Positions 22,537 through 31,510 of a DNA stretch of 34,110 nt are shown here, piece by piece. Origin of the DNA: Candidatus Iainarchaeum sp. (GTDB lineage Archaea; Iainarchaeota; Iainarchaeia; Iainarchaeales; JAAZKV01); assembly GCA_028702895.1 (NCBI GenBank), contig JAQVNZ010000001.1:2125-36234 (forward strand), in the 5' to 3' direction. The position numbers were made by a program, and so were the translations under genes. The notes under the pieces are model-generated. The model saw only the letters and a list, made by a program, of their open reading frames with translations. It was not told the origin of the DNA and searched no databases. Numbering within the stretch: position 1 is the stretch's first letter; the number at the start of each line of letters is the position of its first letter.

Positions 22537-23784
22537 TTATATTATTTCTCTAACATTAAATTCATTTTCATTATTGTATGAATTAGTTTTTTCATAACCA
22601 AATAATTTTAATTCGTGTCCTTTTAATTTTTCGTTTAATTCTTCAATTATTGTATTAGAACTTTTTGTATTTATTTCTTTTTCAAATTCTTCTTGGCTTA
22701 AATTTATTGCTTCAAGAGCAGTGTTTCCAAAAAATGTTGCGCTTATCTCGCTAGTGTCATCTTCTATAATTATGTTAATAACTGCTTTTTTAATTTCTTT
22801 TACTTCTCCGCAAATATCACAGATATTATTATTACTTTTTTTCCCACATTTGTCACAAGCGTTAAAATATAATATTCCTTGTTTTATTTCTTTGATTTTT
22901 GCTTTTATTATAGTATTTTCATTTTGAGTTAATTGATTAATTGTTTTTTCATTAATATTTTCTTTTAATATTTCTATTGTTTTTGGAACAGTTTTTTTAG
23001 AATTATTTATTATAGAATTATATCCTAAATGTAATTCTATCCCGTACATTCCTTGTTTAGTGTAAGCATTTTTAATTTCTATTGCTTGGCCGTCTTCAAG
23101 TTTTTGTAATTCTTCTGCCTTTTCATTCCAAGCAGTTGCTCTTAGAATTGCGGTTTCGTCTCCAAATTGAAAATTACAAATTTTTCCTTTTTTATCATTA
23201 CTTTCAAATTCTTTACAAGGGAATTTTCGCAGTATTCTTCCAAGTACATTAATACTATTTAATCCTGATTTTAATTCACTAATTTTTTCAAACTCTTCTT
23301 CTTTTTTGTTTATTATTTCAATACTTCCATTATATCCTAAGCTTAATTGTTTTCTTTCATTATAACTTGTTATGAATCCATTAATTATTTTTATTTCGCT
23401 TCCTTGTGTTAAATTATAATTATCTATTTGATCATTCCATAATGTTAGTCTAATTATTCCAGTTTCATCTTCTATTAGTATTGAATTAGTTTTCCCAATT
23501 TTCCCGTTTTTTTCAAATTCTTTTATTGGATAAATTGTTTTAATATTCCCTCTTGTCTCAAAATCTTTCATTCCTTCTTGTAAATCATTTATTTTTAATT
23601 CTGGGCCAATATCTTTTTTTAACCCTAATTCTTTTTGAACCATAAATGTTGCGCCTTGTCTTGTTAGTAATCCTGAAAATTTTTCTCGTTTAATATCAAT
23701 TAATTTGTTTATTTCATCTATTTGTTTGCCTGTTTTTTGACTCATTTCAAGTATAAGAGTTTCAATATTTTCTTCCATATTCAT
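22537..23784 (-). CDS. rpa: Replication protein A-like ssDNA-binding protein, multiple OB folds with zinc finger
   Basis: RPA coats single-stranded DNA in replication and repair. The ~415-residue product has an N-terminal helical segment, then OB folds at about 80-170 (I-R-L-T-L-W-N-D ... G-S-E-I-K-I) and about 180-270 (I-L-R-A-T-A-W-N ... G-Q-A-I-E-I). A third OB region at about 290-400 carries a C-x2-C ... C-x2-C zinc finger (C-D-K-C-G-K-K and C-D-I-C-G-E). This is the euryarchaeal RPA41-like plan. I choose ATG at 23782-23784. It lies about 25 bases after a TTTATTTAAA TATA-like box, so the mRNA would be leaderless. A longer frame starting TTG at 23796 is less likely. Confidence 0.93.
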   Translation of the reverse strand: MNMEENIETLILEMSQKTGKQIDEINKLIDIKREKFSGLLTRQGATFMVQKELGLKKDIGPELKINDLQEGMKDFETRGNIKTIYPIKEFEKNGKIGKTNSILIEDETGIIRLTLWNDQIDNYNLTQGSEIKIINGFITSYNERKQLSLGYNGSIEIINKKEEEFEKISELKSGLNSINVLGRILRKFPCKEFESNDKKGKICNFQFGDETAILRATAWNEKAEELQKLEDGQAIEIKNAYTKQGMYGIELHLGYNSIINNSKKTVPKTIEILKENINEKTINQLTQNENTIIKAKIKEIKQGILYFNACDKCGKKSNNNICDICGEVKEIKKAVINIIIEDDTSEISATFFGNTALEAINLSQEEFEKEINTKSSNTIIEELNEKLKGHELKLFGYEKTNSYNNENEFNVREII

Positions 23785-23890
23785 TAATTCTAACAAAACC
23801 CTTTTTAAATAAATGAATTTTTTTATTTTGGTTTATTAACCTTTTTAAAAAAACAATGCCTTTTTATATTTGTTTTTTCTATTGTTTTGT

Positions 23891-24667
23891 ATGAATTCTG
23901 GTAAAGTTTATTCAAAATTATTATCTCAATTAAAAGAAGAAGCTGGAGCATTATTTTTAGTTATTGATCCTCCTAATCAATCGCCTCTTCAAGCGGGTAA
24001 ACTTGCAAAAATTGCTGAGGATTCTGGTGCTAAAGCAATTGCTGTTGGGGGTTCTCTTGGTGCACAAGGAAAATTATTAGATGATACTTTAATTGCAATA
24101 AAAGATTCTTGTTCTATTCCAACAATATTATTTCCTGGAAATATTGCAACACTTTCTCATGTTGCTGATGCAATTTATTTTATGTCAATGTTAAACAGTA
24201 ATGATCCTTATTATATTTCAGGTGCACAAGTAGCATCTTCTTTTCCAATAAAAAAATTAGGTTTAGAGGTTATTCCAACAACATATATTATTGTTGAACC
24301 TGGTAGAGCTGTTGGGTTTATGGGTAGAGCACAATTAATTCCTAGGAATTTAAATTATTTAGCAGCAGCGAATGCACTTGCTGGTGAATTTATGGGTTCA
24401 AAATTAGCTATTCTTGAATCTGGTGGCGGTGCAGATATGCCTGTTACAAAAGAAATGATTTCTTATACAAAAAAAACTATTTCAATTCCATTATTAATTG
24501 CAGGTGGAGTAAACAAGCCAGAGTATGCGTTTGATTGTATTTCTTCCGGTGCTGATATTATTCATGTTGGGTCTGCAATAGAAAAAGCTGGTTCAGAAAA
24601 AGAAGCAGCGAGTAGATTAAAAAAAATGTGTGCTGCAGTTAAACAAGGTGCTAAAGCAAAAGAATAA
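23891..24667 (+). CDS. Geranylgeranylglyceryl phosphate synthase
   Basis: The enzyme joins geranylgeranyl diphosphate to sn-glycerol-1-phosphate, the first committed step of archaeal ether lipids. The 258-residue TIM barrel has A-V-G-G-S-L-G-A-Q-G, L-F-P-G-N-I-A-T-L-S, Y-I-I-V-E-P-G-R-A-V-G-F-M-G-R-A, L-E-S-G-G-G-A-D and A-G-G-V-N-K-P-E-Y-A. These are the phosphate- and substrate-binding motifs of the GGGPS family. The ATG at 23891 lies 25 bases after TTTTTATATT and is leaderless. An upstream in-frame extension from 23870 is unlikely. Its presence says the organism can begin its own lipid synthesis, whereas some DPANN archaea cannot. Confidence 0.95.
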   Translation: MNSGKVYSKLLSQLKEEAGALFLVIDPPNQSPLQAGKLAKIAEDSGAKAIAVGGSLGAQGKLLDDTLIAIKDSCSIPTILFPGNIATLSHVADAIYFMSMLNSNDPYYISGAQVASSFPIKKLGLEVIPTTYIIVEPGRAVGFMGRAQLIPRNLNYLAAANALAGEFMGSKLAILESGGGADMPVTKEMISYTKKTISIPLLIAGGVNKPEYAFDCISSGADIIHVGSAIEKAGSEKEAASRLKKMCAAVKQGAKAKE

Positions 24668-24713
24668 TTTTTATTTTTTTTAATAATCTAGTTTTTATTT
24701 TTTGATGAATATC

Positions 24714-24902
24714 TTATTTTTTGTTTTTTTTGTTAATAAAAAATTTTGTTAATAAAATATGAGTTATTCCAAAAGCAATTGTAAATAGAATTGCCGTTAA
24801 AAAATCTAGTTCTCCTGAAAAAATATATTTTACTATTAAAAAAGCAAGTCCTCCAAAAATCGCGCCTATGATTCCTGCAGAATATTCATTTCTTTTTATC
24901 AT
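24714..24902 (-). CDS. Small two-helix membrane protein (62 aa)
   Basis: Residues 6-29 (G-I-I-G-A-I-F-G-G-L-A-F-L-I-V) and 34-55 (F-L-T-A-I-L-F-T-I-A-F-G-I-T-H-I-L-L) are two hydrophobic helices. A basic start (M-I-K-R-N-E-Y) and a basic end (K-F-F-I-N-K-K-N-K-K) favour both termini inside. Family unknown. A TATA-like TTTATAACA about 27 bases upstream of the ATG suggests a leaderless transcript. It lies downstream of the SDR gene and may be part of that transcript. Confidence 0.62.
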   Translation of the reverse strand: MIKRNEYSAGIIGAIFGGLAFLIVKYIFSGELDFLTAILFTIAFGITHILLTKFFINKKNKK

Positions 24903-24976
24903 AAAATAAAGTAATATTTAACGTGTTATAAATGTTTTGCAATATGCGTTGTGTAGAATATTTGTTGATTTATTAA

Positions 24977-25849
24977 TTATTTTTTAATTTCTCTCACTAC
25001 GCTTTGTATTGATTCGTCAATAGAATATTTATGTTTAAATCCAATTGAATTTATTTTATCTAAATTATAATTTCTGTGTTTTGATAAGTGTCTAATATTA
25101 TGGTTTGTTAAAATTTTTATTTTAAATATTCTTCCAATTAATATTGCAAGTTGTGTTGGTATTGTAAGCATTATTTCTTTTTTGCCTAATTCCTTTTTTA
25201 TTTTTTTACAAAAATCTTTTAATGTTAGTTTTTCTTTTCCTGCGACTAAATATATTTCGCTAGGTTGTCCATTTTCTAAAACCGTTATTATTCCATTAAC
25301 TAATTCGTCAACACATATTATTTGAAAAATATTTTTTCCATTACAAGGTAAGGGTGTATTTTTTTCTAATAATTTTATTAGATTTTTCCAATAATTATTA
25401 TTTCCAAATATCATTGCACTTCTAATAATATTAATGTGAATTTCTTCTTGGCGGTTTAAAATAATTTGTTCGCCTTCTAATTTACTTTTTTCATAAAGTG
25501 TTTCTGGCATTGTATCTGAGTTTTCATCAATAATTCCTTTTGTTAATCCGTATACTCCGGTACTGGATAAAAAAATAAATTTTGTTACGCGTGCATTAAT
25601 ACTTTCTTCTATTAAATTTCTTGTTCCTTCAACATTAATTTTCCACAAATCTTTGTTTTCATCATCAATTATCCCTGCTAAATGTATTACTACATCAATT
25701 TTTTTTAAATTAGATTTTAGTTGTTTTGCGTTTAAAATATTTTGCCCGTTTGTTTTATCAAATCTGATTACGTCAAAACCTTTTTTTTCTAATTCTATTG
25801 TTAATTTTTTTCCAACTAATCCTTCTGATCCGGTAATAAGTATTTTCAT
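24977..25849 (-). CDS. NAD(P)-dependent epimerase/dehydratase, extended SDR
   Basis: A 290-residue Rossmann enzyme. G-S-E-G-L-V-G at 7-13 is the cofactor loop, followed by D-V-V-I-H-L-A-G as the conserved strand-4 motif. S-S-T-G-V-Y-G and Y-E-K-S-K give the catalytic Ser/Thr-Tyr-x3-Lys. The C-terminal part binds the sugar nucleotide. Relatives are UDP-glucose/galactose epimerases and dTDP-sugar dehydratases, but the substrate cannot be told. It follows the prepilin peptidase gene by 38 bases on the same strand, so surface glycan or pilus-related work is plausible. Confidence 0.88.
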   Translation of the reverse strand: MKILITGSEGLVGKKLTIELEKKGFDVIRFDKTNGQNILNAKQLKSNLKKIDVVIHLAGIIDDENKDLWKINVEGTRNLIEESINARVTKFIFLSSTGVYGLTKGIIDENSDTMPETLYEKSKLEGEQIILNRQEEIHINIIRSAMIFGNNNYWKNLIKLLEKNTPLPCNGKNIFQIICVDELVNGIITVLENGQPSEIYLVAGKEKLTLKDFCKKIKKELGKKEIMLTIPTQLAILIGRIFKIKILTNHNIRHLSKHRNYNLDKINSIGFKHKYSIDESIQSVVREIKK

Positions 25850-25887
25850 AATAGATTATTGTTAGTTTTTTATTTTAATGCTTTCGT

Positions 25888-26685
25888 TTATAAAAAAAGT
25901 GTTAAAATTAATTCTGGATAAAATAATGCTATTATTGTCCCAATAAAAATAAAGGGTCCGAATTTTGGCAAATTTCTTAAAACAATTATATTTGTTATTT
26001 TATTTTTTAATAATAATTGTTTTTCAAATTCCCCTATTAATGATTTTCCTTTTAAAATATTTTTTATGATTTCATTATTTGTTTCGCCTATTAATTCGTC
26101 TTCTTCTAAATCTTTTACTTTTATTTTTTGTTCAAAAAATTCTTGTTTAATTCCGCGTTGTAGTGCAAAATAAATTAATCCAGTTATTAAAGGTAATATT
26201 AGTAGCAAAACAAAATTTAATTTTATTATCGTGGCAGTAGTCATTATTATAAAATAAAAAATTAGTATTATGCTAATTATTATTGCATTAAAAATTCCTT
26301 TTTTTTCGCGTTTTAAATTTATTCCTAATCTATAATATTTAATCGTATAATAAATTGAATAAAACATCATTGCAATAAGTGCTGAAAAGAAAAAAAGCGT
26401 TATTAAAAAATCTATTTTGTTAAATGGGTTAAGCAATGCGATTCCTGTGAATAATTTCACATCTCCTCCACCAATTTTACCAAATTTATATGTAATTAAT
26501 AATAAAATAAAAATAATTATTCCACTAAAAAGATTGAATAATTGAAATTGCATTATGCTAAAAATTCCTCCGAGAATAATCATTGGGATTGTAATCCAAT
26601 CATAAATATAACCTGTTTTTGCGTCGGTTATTCCGCCCAGTAAAATGCCAATAAAAAGAATTGCTTGTTGAATAATATTTATCAT
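25888..26685 (-). CDS. Type IV prepilin/prearchaellin peptidase, A24 family
   Basis: This aspartic membrane protease removes the short signal of type IV pilin-like proteins. The first catalytic Asp is D21 in G-G-I-T-D-A-K-T-G-Y-I-Y-D and the second D75 in I-G-G-G-D-V-K-L. Seven or so hydrophobic segments span 1-160 and 232-265. A soluble acidic/basic stretch at about 176-230 (K-V-K-D-L-E-E-D-E) is an insert before the last helix and is longer than in bacterial enzymes. It lies just downstream of srp54. No pilin gene is seen in the window. Confidence 0.87.
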   Translation of the reverse strand: MINIIQQAILFIGILLGGITDAKTGYIYDWITIPMIILGGIFSIMQFQLFNLFSGIIIFILLLITYKFGKIGGGDVKLFTGIALLNPFNKIDFLITLFFFSALIAMMFYSIYYTIKYYRLGINLKREKKGIFNAIIISIILIFYFIIMTTATIIKLNFVLLLILPLITGLIYFALQRGIKQEFFEQKIKVKDLEEDELIGETNNEIIKNILKGKSLIGEFEKQLLLKNKITNIIVLRNLPKFGPFIFIGTIIALFYPELILTLFL

Positions 26686-26818
26686 TTTATCCCTCTTTTT
26701 AAATTATATTATTTTTAATTTATTTTTTTAGTTATGTCTTTTGATTGAATTTAGGTATGATTATTATTTTAATTTAAATTTTATTTGATTAAATTATTTT
26801 TTCGCGTTTTTTTTTTAT

Positions 26819-28168
26819 TTATTTTAATCTAAACTTTTTTTTCATTGATTTTCTTCCTTGTAATCCTTGCATTAATTTGCCAATATCGCGTTCGCCCATT
26901 TTAGTCATTGTTTGTTCATTCATTCCTTTGAATTGTTTAAACATTTTTTTCATTTTTTTAAATTGTTTTATTAATTCTCTTATTTCTTTAATATCTTTTC
27001 CAGCTCCTTTTGCAATTCGTTCTATTCTGCTCCTGTTTAATAGGTCAGGTTCAATTCGTTCTTGTTCTGTCATTGAATCAATTATTATTTTAAATGATTC
27101 CATTTTTTCTTGACCTATTTCCATCGCTTCTTTGGGTAATTTGTTTCCCATTCCTAGCATTTCCATTACTTTATTTAATGGCCCAAGTTTTTTTGTTGCT
27201 TTTAATTGTTCATAGAATATTTTAAAATTAAGATTTCCTTTCATCATTTCTTCTGGTGAAAGATTGTCCATTTCAATTTCTTTTACTTTTTCTAATAATC
27301 CTTCTAAATCTCCATATCCCATTATTTTTGATAAATACCTGTTTGCATCAAATGCTTCAAATTCATTTATTTTTTCTCCTGTTGAAATAAAATATACGCT
27401 TGAGCCTGTTTCGTTACAAGCTACTATTGCCCCCCCACCTTTTGAACTTCCATCCATTTTGGTTATTATTACTCCGTTTACTCCTATTGCATTGTGAAAT
27501 GCTTGTGCTTGTTTTTTTGCTAGATTCCCAATGTCTGCACTTATAACCAACCATTTTTCATCTGCGTTAAAAGTTTTATCAATATCTTGTATTTCTAATA
27601 CTAGTTCTTCATCTAATCCAGATCTTCCTGCAGAATCACAAATTATTAAATCGTGAGTTTCAAATTTTTTTAATGCTTCTTTAATTATTTTTGAAGGGTT
27701 TTTTTCTTTTTTTATTCCAAAAAAATCTATTCCTGCTGTTTTTGCATTAGTTTCTAATTGTTCGTATGCTGCTGGTCTATAAGTGTCTGCTGCAATTACT
27801 CCAACTTTTCTACCTCGTTTTTTATACCATAATCCTAGTTTTCCTGTAGCAGTAGTTTTTCCAGAACCAAATAATCCACATAATAATATTTTTTTAGGTT
27901 CTTTTGGATATTCTTTTCCGCCTAGCATTTCTATTAATTCGTCATAAATTACTTTTGTAATGTGTTCTTTTTGGCTTAAGTTTCCGCTTGGTTTTTCTAA
28001 TGCTTTTTTTTCTATTTTTTTAGATAAGTTTAGCACGGTGTTTATTTCAACATTTGAATTTATCAGTGCTCTTTGGATATCTTTTATAGATTCTTTTACT
28101 ATTTGCTCATTTATTATTCTCGCACCTGAAATTTTGTCTATTGCACTTCTTAATTTTTCTCCAAGCAT
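26819..28168 (-). CDS. srp54: Signal recognition particle 54 kDa protein
   Basis: SRP54 binds signal sequences and 7S RNA and, with FtsY, targets ribosomes to the membrane. The 449-residue protein has an N domain (1-85) and a G domain with G98-L-F-G-S-G-K-T105, D-T-Y-R-P-A-A-Y-E-Q-L, D-S-A-G-R, and T-K-M-D-G with G-G-G-A. The Met-rich M domain runs from about 300 and carries the S-R-I-E-R-I-A-K-G-A-G RNA-binding helix and a basic end. Partners are in the window: SRP RNA at 11441-11707 and FtsY at 31511-32803. SRP19 is not. Confidence 0.97.
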   Translation of the reverse strand: MLGEKLRSAIDKISGARIINEQIVKESIKDIQRALINSNVEINTVLNLSKKIEKKALEKPSGNLSQKEHITKVIYDELIEMLGGKEYPKEPKKILLCGLFGSGKTTATGKLGLWYKKRGRKVGVIAADTYRPAAYEQLETNAKTAGIDFFGIKKEKNPSKIIKEALKKFETHDLIICDSAGRSGLDEELVLEIQDIDKTFNADEKWLVISADIGNLAKKQAQAFHNAIGVNGVIITKMDGSSKGGGAIVACNETGSSVYFISTGEKINEFEAFDANRYLSKIMGYGDLEGLLEKVKEIEMDNLSPEEMMKGNLNFKIFYEQLKATKKLGPLNKVMEMLGMGNKLPKEAMEIGQEKMESFKIIIDSMTEQERIEPDLLNRSRIERIAKGAGKDIKEIRELIKQFKKMKKMFKQFKGMNEQTMTKMGERDIGKLMQGLQGRKSMKKKFRLK

Positions 28169-28374
28169 ACTAATTTTTTGTGGAAAAGTCTTTTAATTTT
28201 GTTTTATTTGTTTTTTGTTGATTATTTGTTAAAAAATAGTATTGTTTGCTAGGTTATTATTTTTTTTATTAATTTATTTGTCATAGTTTTTATTTTAACT
28301 ATTCGAAAATTTATTTTGGGTAATAGCAAATCTTTTTAATAACATATTTAACAAATATATTAAAGGTGATTTTT

Positions 28375-28950
28375 TTGATTGAGTTAATGTTATGGGGTTT
28401 AGTAATTTTATTAGTAATATTAGTGTTATGGTTTGTTTTAACATACAATAATCTAATTTCTTCTGAAAAAAAGGTTGAGAATGCTTGGGCACAAATTGAT
28501 GTGCAATTAAAAAGACGTGCGGATTTAATACCAAATTTAATTGAAACAGTTAAGGGGTATGCTAAGTTTGAACAAAAAGTTTTGACTGATGTTACAAAAG
28601 CAAGAACAGCTATTCTTTCAGCAAAAACTCCAAAAGATGCTGCTAAGGGAGAAAACATGCTTTCTGGAGCTTTAAAAAGTATTTTTGCTGTTGCAGAAAG
28701 TTATCCTACATTAAAAGCTAATGAAAATTTTAAAGCTTTACAAGAAGAACTTTCTAGTACGGAGAATAAGGTTTCTTTTGCTAGACAATTCTATAATGAT
28801 ATGGTAATGAATTGGAATACAATGATTTTACAATTTCCAACAAATATTGTTGCAAATATTTCTGGTAGAAATAAGAATAAAGAATTTTTTGAAGCAGAAA
28901 TTTCTGAAAGAAAAAGTGTAAAAGTAGATTTTTCTGATTTAAGTAAATAA
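28375..28950 (+). CDS. lemA: LemA family membrane protein
   Basis: The 191-residue protein has one N-terminal transmembrane helix (about 1-25), then the LemA helical domain with the N-A-W-A-Q-I-D-V-Q-L-K-R-R-A-D-L-I-P-N-L motif (about 40-60), E-N-K-V-S-F-A-R-Q-F-Y-N-D and F-P-T-N-I-V-A. The TTG at 28375 is chosen because GGTGA stands five bases upstream. The GTG at 28366 would start inside that site. LemA proteins often sit next to M48 proteases, as here, and are linked to membrane-protein quality control. The exact role is unknown. HtpX follows after 85 bases. Confidence 0.9.
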   Translation: MIELMLWGLVILLVILVLWFVLTYNNLISSEKKVENAWAQIDVQLKRRADLIPNLIETVKGYAKFEQKVLTDVTKARTAILSAKTPKDAAKGENMLSGALKSIFAVAESYPTLKANENFKALQEELSSTENKVSFARQFYNDMVMNWNTMILQFPTNIVANISGRNKNKEFFEAEISERKSVKVDFSDLSK

Positions 28951-29035
28951 GTTTAAACAAATAATATTTTTTTAAAATGAAATTTGTTTGTTTAATCTTT
29001 TATTTTTTTAGAAATAATTTTAGTTGGGTGATTTG

Positions 29036-29959
29036 ATGGATTTTTATACACAAATTTCTAATAACAAAAAAATGACTTATGTGTTGTTTTTAATGTTTTT
29101 TTTATTAATTGGGTTCCTTTCTTTTATTTTTTCTTTTGTTTTAGATATTTATTATGGTTCTGGTTTTATATTATTTTTTTCTATTTTTGGGGTTCTCACA
29201 ATTTTATTTTCAGTAGTGTCTTATTATAATTCTGATAAAATTGTGACTAGTATTACTGGTGCTAAAGAAGCTTCTAGAGAAGAGTTTAAACAATTATATA
29301 ATATTGTTGAAGAACTTTGTTTAGCTTCTGGTTTGCCTATGCCAAAAATTTTTGTTATAAATGATATTGCTATAAATGCGTTTGCTACTGGTCGTGACCC
29401 AAATCACGCAGTTGTTTGTTTTACGATGGGGTGTTTACAAAAATTAAATAGGGAACAATTACAAGGTGTTGCTGCGCATGAGTTAAGTCATATAAAAAAT
29501 TATGATGTTAGAACAATGACTCTGGCGACAGTGCTTGTGGGGATAACGGTTTTACTTTCGGACTTGTTGTTAAGAATGTTTATTTTTGGTTCAATTAGGA
29601 ATAATAGTAATTCAAAAGATAATAATGGATTGATTGTGGTTATTGCAATAGTAGTTTCTATTGTTCTTGCTTTAATTACACCTATTGTTGCAAGGATGAT
29701 TACATTTGCGATTTCTAGAAAAAGAGAGTTTGTTGCAGATGCTTCTGCGGTTGAAATGACTCGTAATCCTCATGGTTTAGCTTCTGCTTTAGAATTAATT
29801 TCAAAAGATTCTAGTAAATTAATTTCTGCTAATAAAGCTACTGCCCATTTATATATTTCTAATCCTCTTAAAGGTCAAAAGATTTTTTTAAGTAATTTGT
29901 TTTCTACTCATCCTCCTATTGAAGAACGGATTAATGCTTTGAAAGGAATAAAAAATTAG
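29036..29959 (+). CDS. htpX: HtpX-like M48 zinc metalloprotease
   Basis: The 307-residue membrane protease has two N-terminal helices (about 13-62) and zinc motif H138-E-L-S-H142 in A-A-H-E-L-S-H-I-K-N-Y-D. Two further helices follow at about 153-205, and E in R-E-F-V-A-D-A-S-A-V is the third ligand. HtpX degrades damaged membrane proteins in bacteria and archaea. ATG at 29036 is preferred, with GGGTGAT just upstream. An in-frame TTG at 29024 would include that site. It forms a likely operon with lemA. Its stop overlaps that of the convergent kinase-like gene by three bases. Confidence 0.94.
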   Translation: MDFYTQISNNKKMTYVLFLMFFLLIGFLSFIFSFVLDIYYGSGFILFFSIFGVLTILFSVVSYYNSDKIVTSITGAKEASREEFKQLYNIVEELCLASGLPMPKIFVINDIAINAFATGRDPNHAVVCFTMGCLQKLNREQLQGVAAHELSHIKNYDVRTMTLATVLVGITVLLSDLLLRMFIFGSIRNNSNSKDNNGLIVVIAIVVSIVLALITPIVARMITFAISRKREFVADASAVEMTRNPHGLASALELISKDSSKLISANKATAHLYISNPLKGQKIFLSNLFSTHPPIEERINALKGIKN

Positions 29960-30642
29960 GTTGAAAAACTAATTGGATCATATATTAAAATAGTTTTTGT
30001 TTTAAAATGATAAAATGCATTGTGTAAACCTATATCATTTATTCCATTTTTTTTAAGTAAACTTCCAACGTTTGCAAATGTTTGTAGGGCTTCAACTGGA
30101 ATCTTTTTTTTTGGTTTTATAACATTTTCAAATAAATTTATTGCTTCTTTTCTATCAAAATAATCTGTTACAATAATTCCTTTATTTCTTCCAACATTAG
30201 TGTATATTATGTGTGGTGTTATTACTTGTACTTTTATTTTTTTTTGTTTCCATTTATGTTTTATTATTTTTTCTGCGTGAATAATTCCTACTATGTTTAG
30301 TGTTGTTGCTAAATTAGTTGCGTATTTTACGAAAAACTTTTGTTTATTGATTTTGACTGAATATACTCCTTGGTTTTGACTGCCTTTGGTTATTCCATTG
30401 TATTCGCTTTTAATTATTGCGCCTGTTTGTTTACAAGTAATTGTTTTATTCATTGCTAGTTTAAGTCTATTTTTGTTAAGTGTTTTATATATTTGTAATG
30501 TTGAACCAGTGTTAATTTTTCCAAAATCACGTGCTTTTTTATTAGTGCCTCGAATCCCAGTTTTTCTTTTTTGTAATTCTAGTATTTTTGGGAATTTTAA
30601 TATTGAAGTTCTTTTTTTTATTTTTGTTGAAGGTAAACTCAT
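29956..30642 (-). CDS. Kinase-fold-like protein, paralogue B (228 aa)
   Basis: No named family recognised. The layout resembles a minimal protein kinase. There is a glycine-rich segment at about 83-95 (G-S-Q-N-Q-G-V-Y-S-V), then F-F-V-K106, a hinge-like region I-T-P-H-I-I-Y-T, a catalytic-loop match D203-x4-N208 (D-I-G-L-H-N) and D222 in I-L-I-Y-D-P 14 residues later. Kinases space these last three as D-x4-N-x12-D. The same elements occur in the tandem neighbour at 30716-31381, which shares N-Q-G-V-Y-S-V, F-F-V-K, V-I-T-P-H-I-I-Y and H-N-A-F-Y-H-F-K-T-K. ATG at 30642 is chosen, with GTGAT upstream. Substrate unknown, and kinase activity is inference. Confidence 0.6.
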   Translation of the reverse strand: MSLPSTKIKKRTSILKFPKILELQKRKTGIRGTNKKARDFGKINTGSTLQIYKTLNKNRLKLAMNKTITCKQTGAIIKSEYNGITKGSQNQGVYSVKINKQKFFVKYATNLATTLNIVGIIHAEKIIKHKWKQKKIKVQVITPHIIYTNVGRNKGIIVTDYFDRKEAINLFENVIKPKKKIPVEALQTFANVGSLLKKNGINDIGLHNAFYHFKTKTILIYDPISFST

Positions 30643-30715
30643 TTTTATCACGCATTTATTATATTATTTTTTTTATTCATATTTTTTTCATTTATTTTTT
30701 TTTGTGTTATTTTTT

Positions 30716-31381
30716 TTATTCATATCCGTTTATATCAAAAAGTAAAATATTTTTTGTTTTGAAATGATAAAATGCATTGTGTGAATAAACATCTGATGTG
30801 TTTTCTAAATGTAGTATTTTTTGTGCTCTATTAAAATTATTTATTGCTTGTTTGGGTATGGGTGGGTTTTTATTTACAAGTGCGTCGTATAACGAAACTG
30901 CTTCGTGTAAATTAATATAATTGCTTACTAATATTCCTCTTTTTTTTGTTGAATAAATAATGTGTGGAGTTATTACTTTAACACTGTGTGTGGGTGATTT
31001 AAAATTTTTTCTAATTATGTTCGCGGCTTTTTTGATTCCAATCATGTTGAATTCAAGCATAGTTGGAGTTGAAAATTTTACAAAAAATTTTTTATTGTTG
31101 GTTGTAACTGAATATACTCCTTGATTATTTTTTCCAGGGTGACTACCATTATGTTCTTTTAGTATTACTGCGCCACTTTTTTTACAAATTACTTTTTTTT
31201 TATTAGAAAGATTTTCTAAATTGTGCACAATTGTTTTGTATATTGCAATTGCTGTTTTTGGGTTAACATGTTTAATTTCTTTACTTGTTCCAAGAAGTCC
31301 TGTTGGCCTTTTTTTGTATTGTAATCTTTTAGGGAAATGAATAAGCTCTTTTTTTTGTAAGATTCTTTTAATAGGGCCCAT
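30716..31381 (-). CDS. Kinase-fold-like protein, paralogue A (221 aa)
   Basis: First of a tandem pair with the gene at 29956-30642. A basic N-terminus includes R-P-T-G-L-L-G-T. A Gly-rich loop-like stretch at 79-92 (N-G-S-H-P-G ... N-Q-G-V-Y-S-V) precedes F-F-V-K102. The hinge-like V-I-T-P-H-I-I-Y-S is at about 137-145, D197-x4-N202 in D-V-Y-S-H-N, and D216 in I-L-L-F-D. Keeping these residues in both copies while the rest diverges argues for function. An RIO- or APH-like small kinase, or a pseudokinase, are the options. It could be an archaeal-specific family. The ATG has no clear Shine-Dalgarno. The gap to the second copy is 73 bases. Confidence 0.6.
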   Translation of the reverse strand: MGPIKRILQKKELIHFPKRLQYKKRPTGLLGTSKEIKHVNPKTAIAIYKTIVHNLENLSNKKKVICKKSGAVILKEHNGSHPGKNNQGVYSVTTNNKKFFVKFSTPTMLEFNMIGIKKAANIIRKNFKSPTHSVKVITPHIIYSTKKRGILVSNYINLHEAVSLYDALVNKNPPIPKQAINNFNRAQKILHLENTSDVYSHNAFYHFKTKNILLFDINGYE

Positions 31382-31510
31382 TATATCGCTAATAAACTAG
31401 TGTTAATTCTTTTTAATTATAATGTTGTTTAAGCAAAAATTATTTTTGCGTTTTGAAATTTTTTAATAAAATATAAATTACAATTATTTTCTTAGTTGAA
31501 TTATTTTTAA

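Noticed and set aside
28295-28658. Minus-strand frames across the lemA start
   Set aside because: They are antisense to lemA, whose family motifs are clear.
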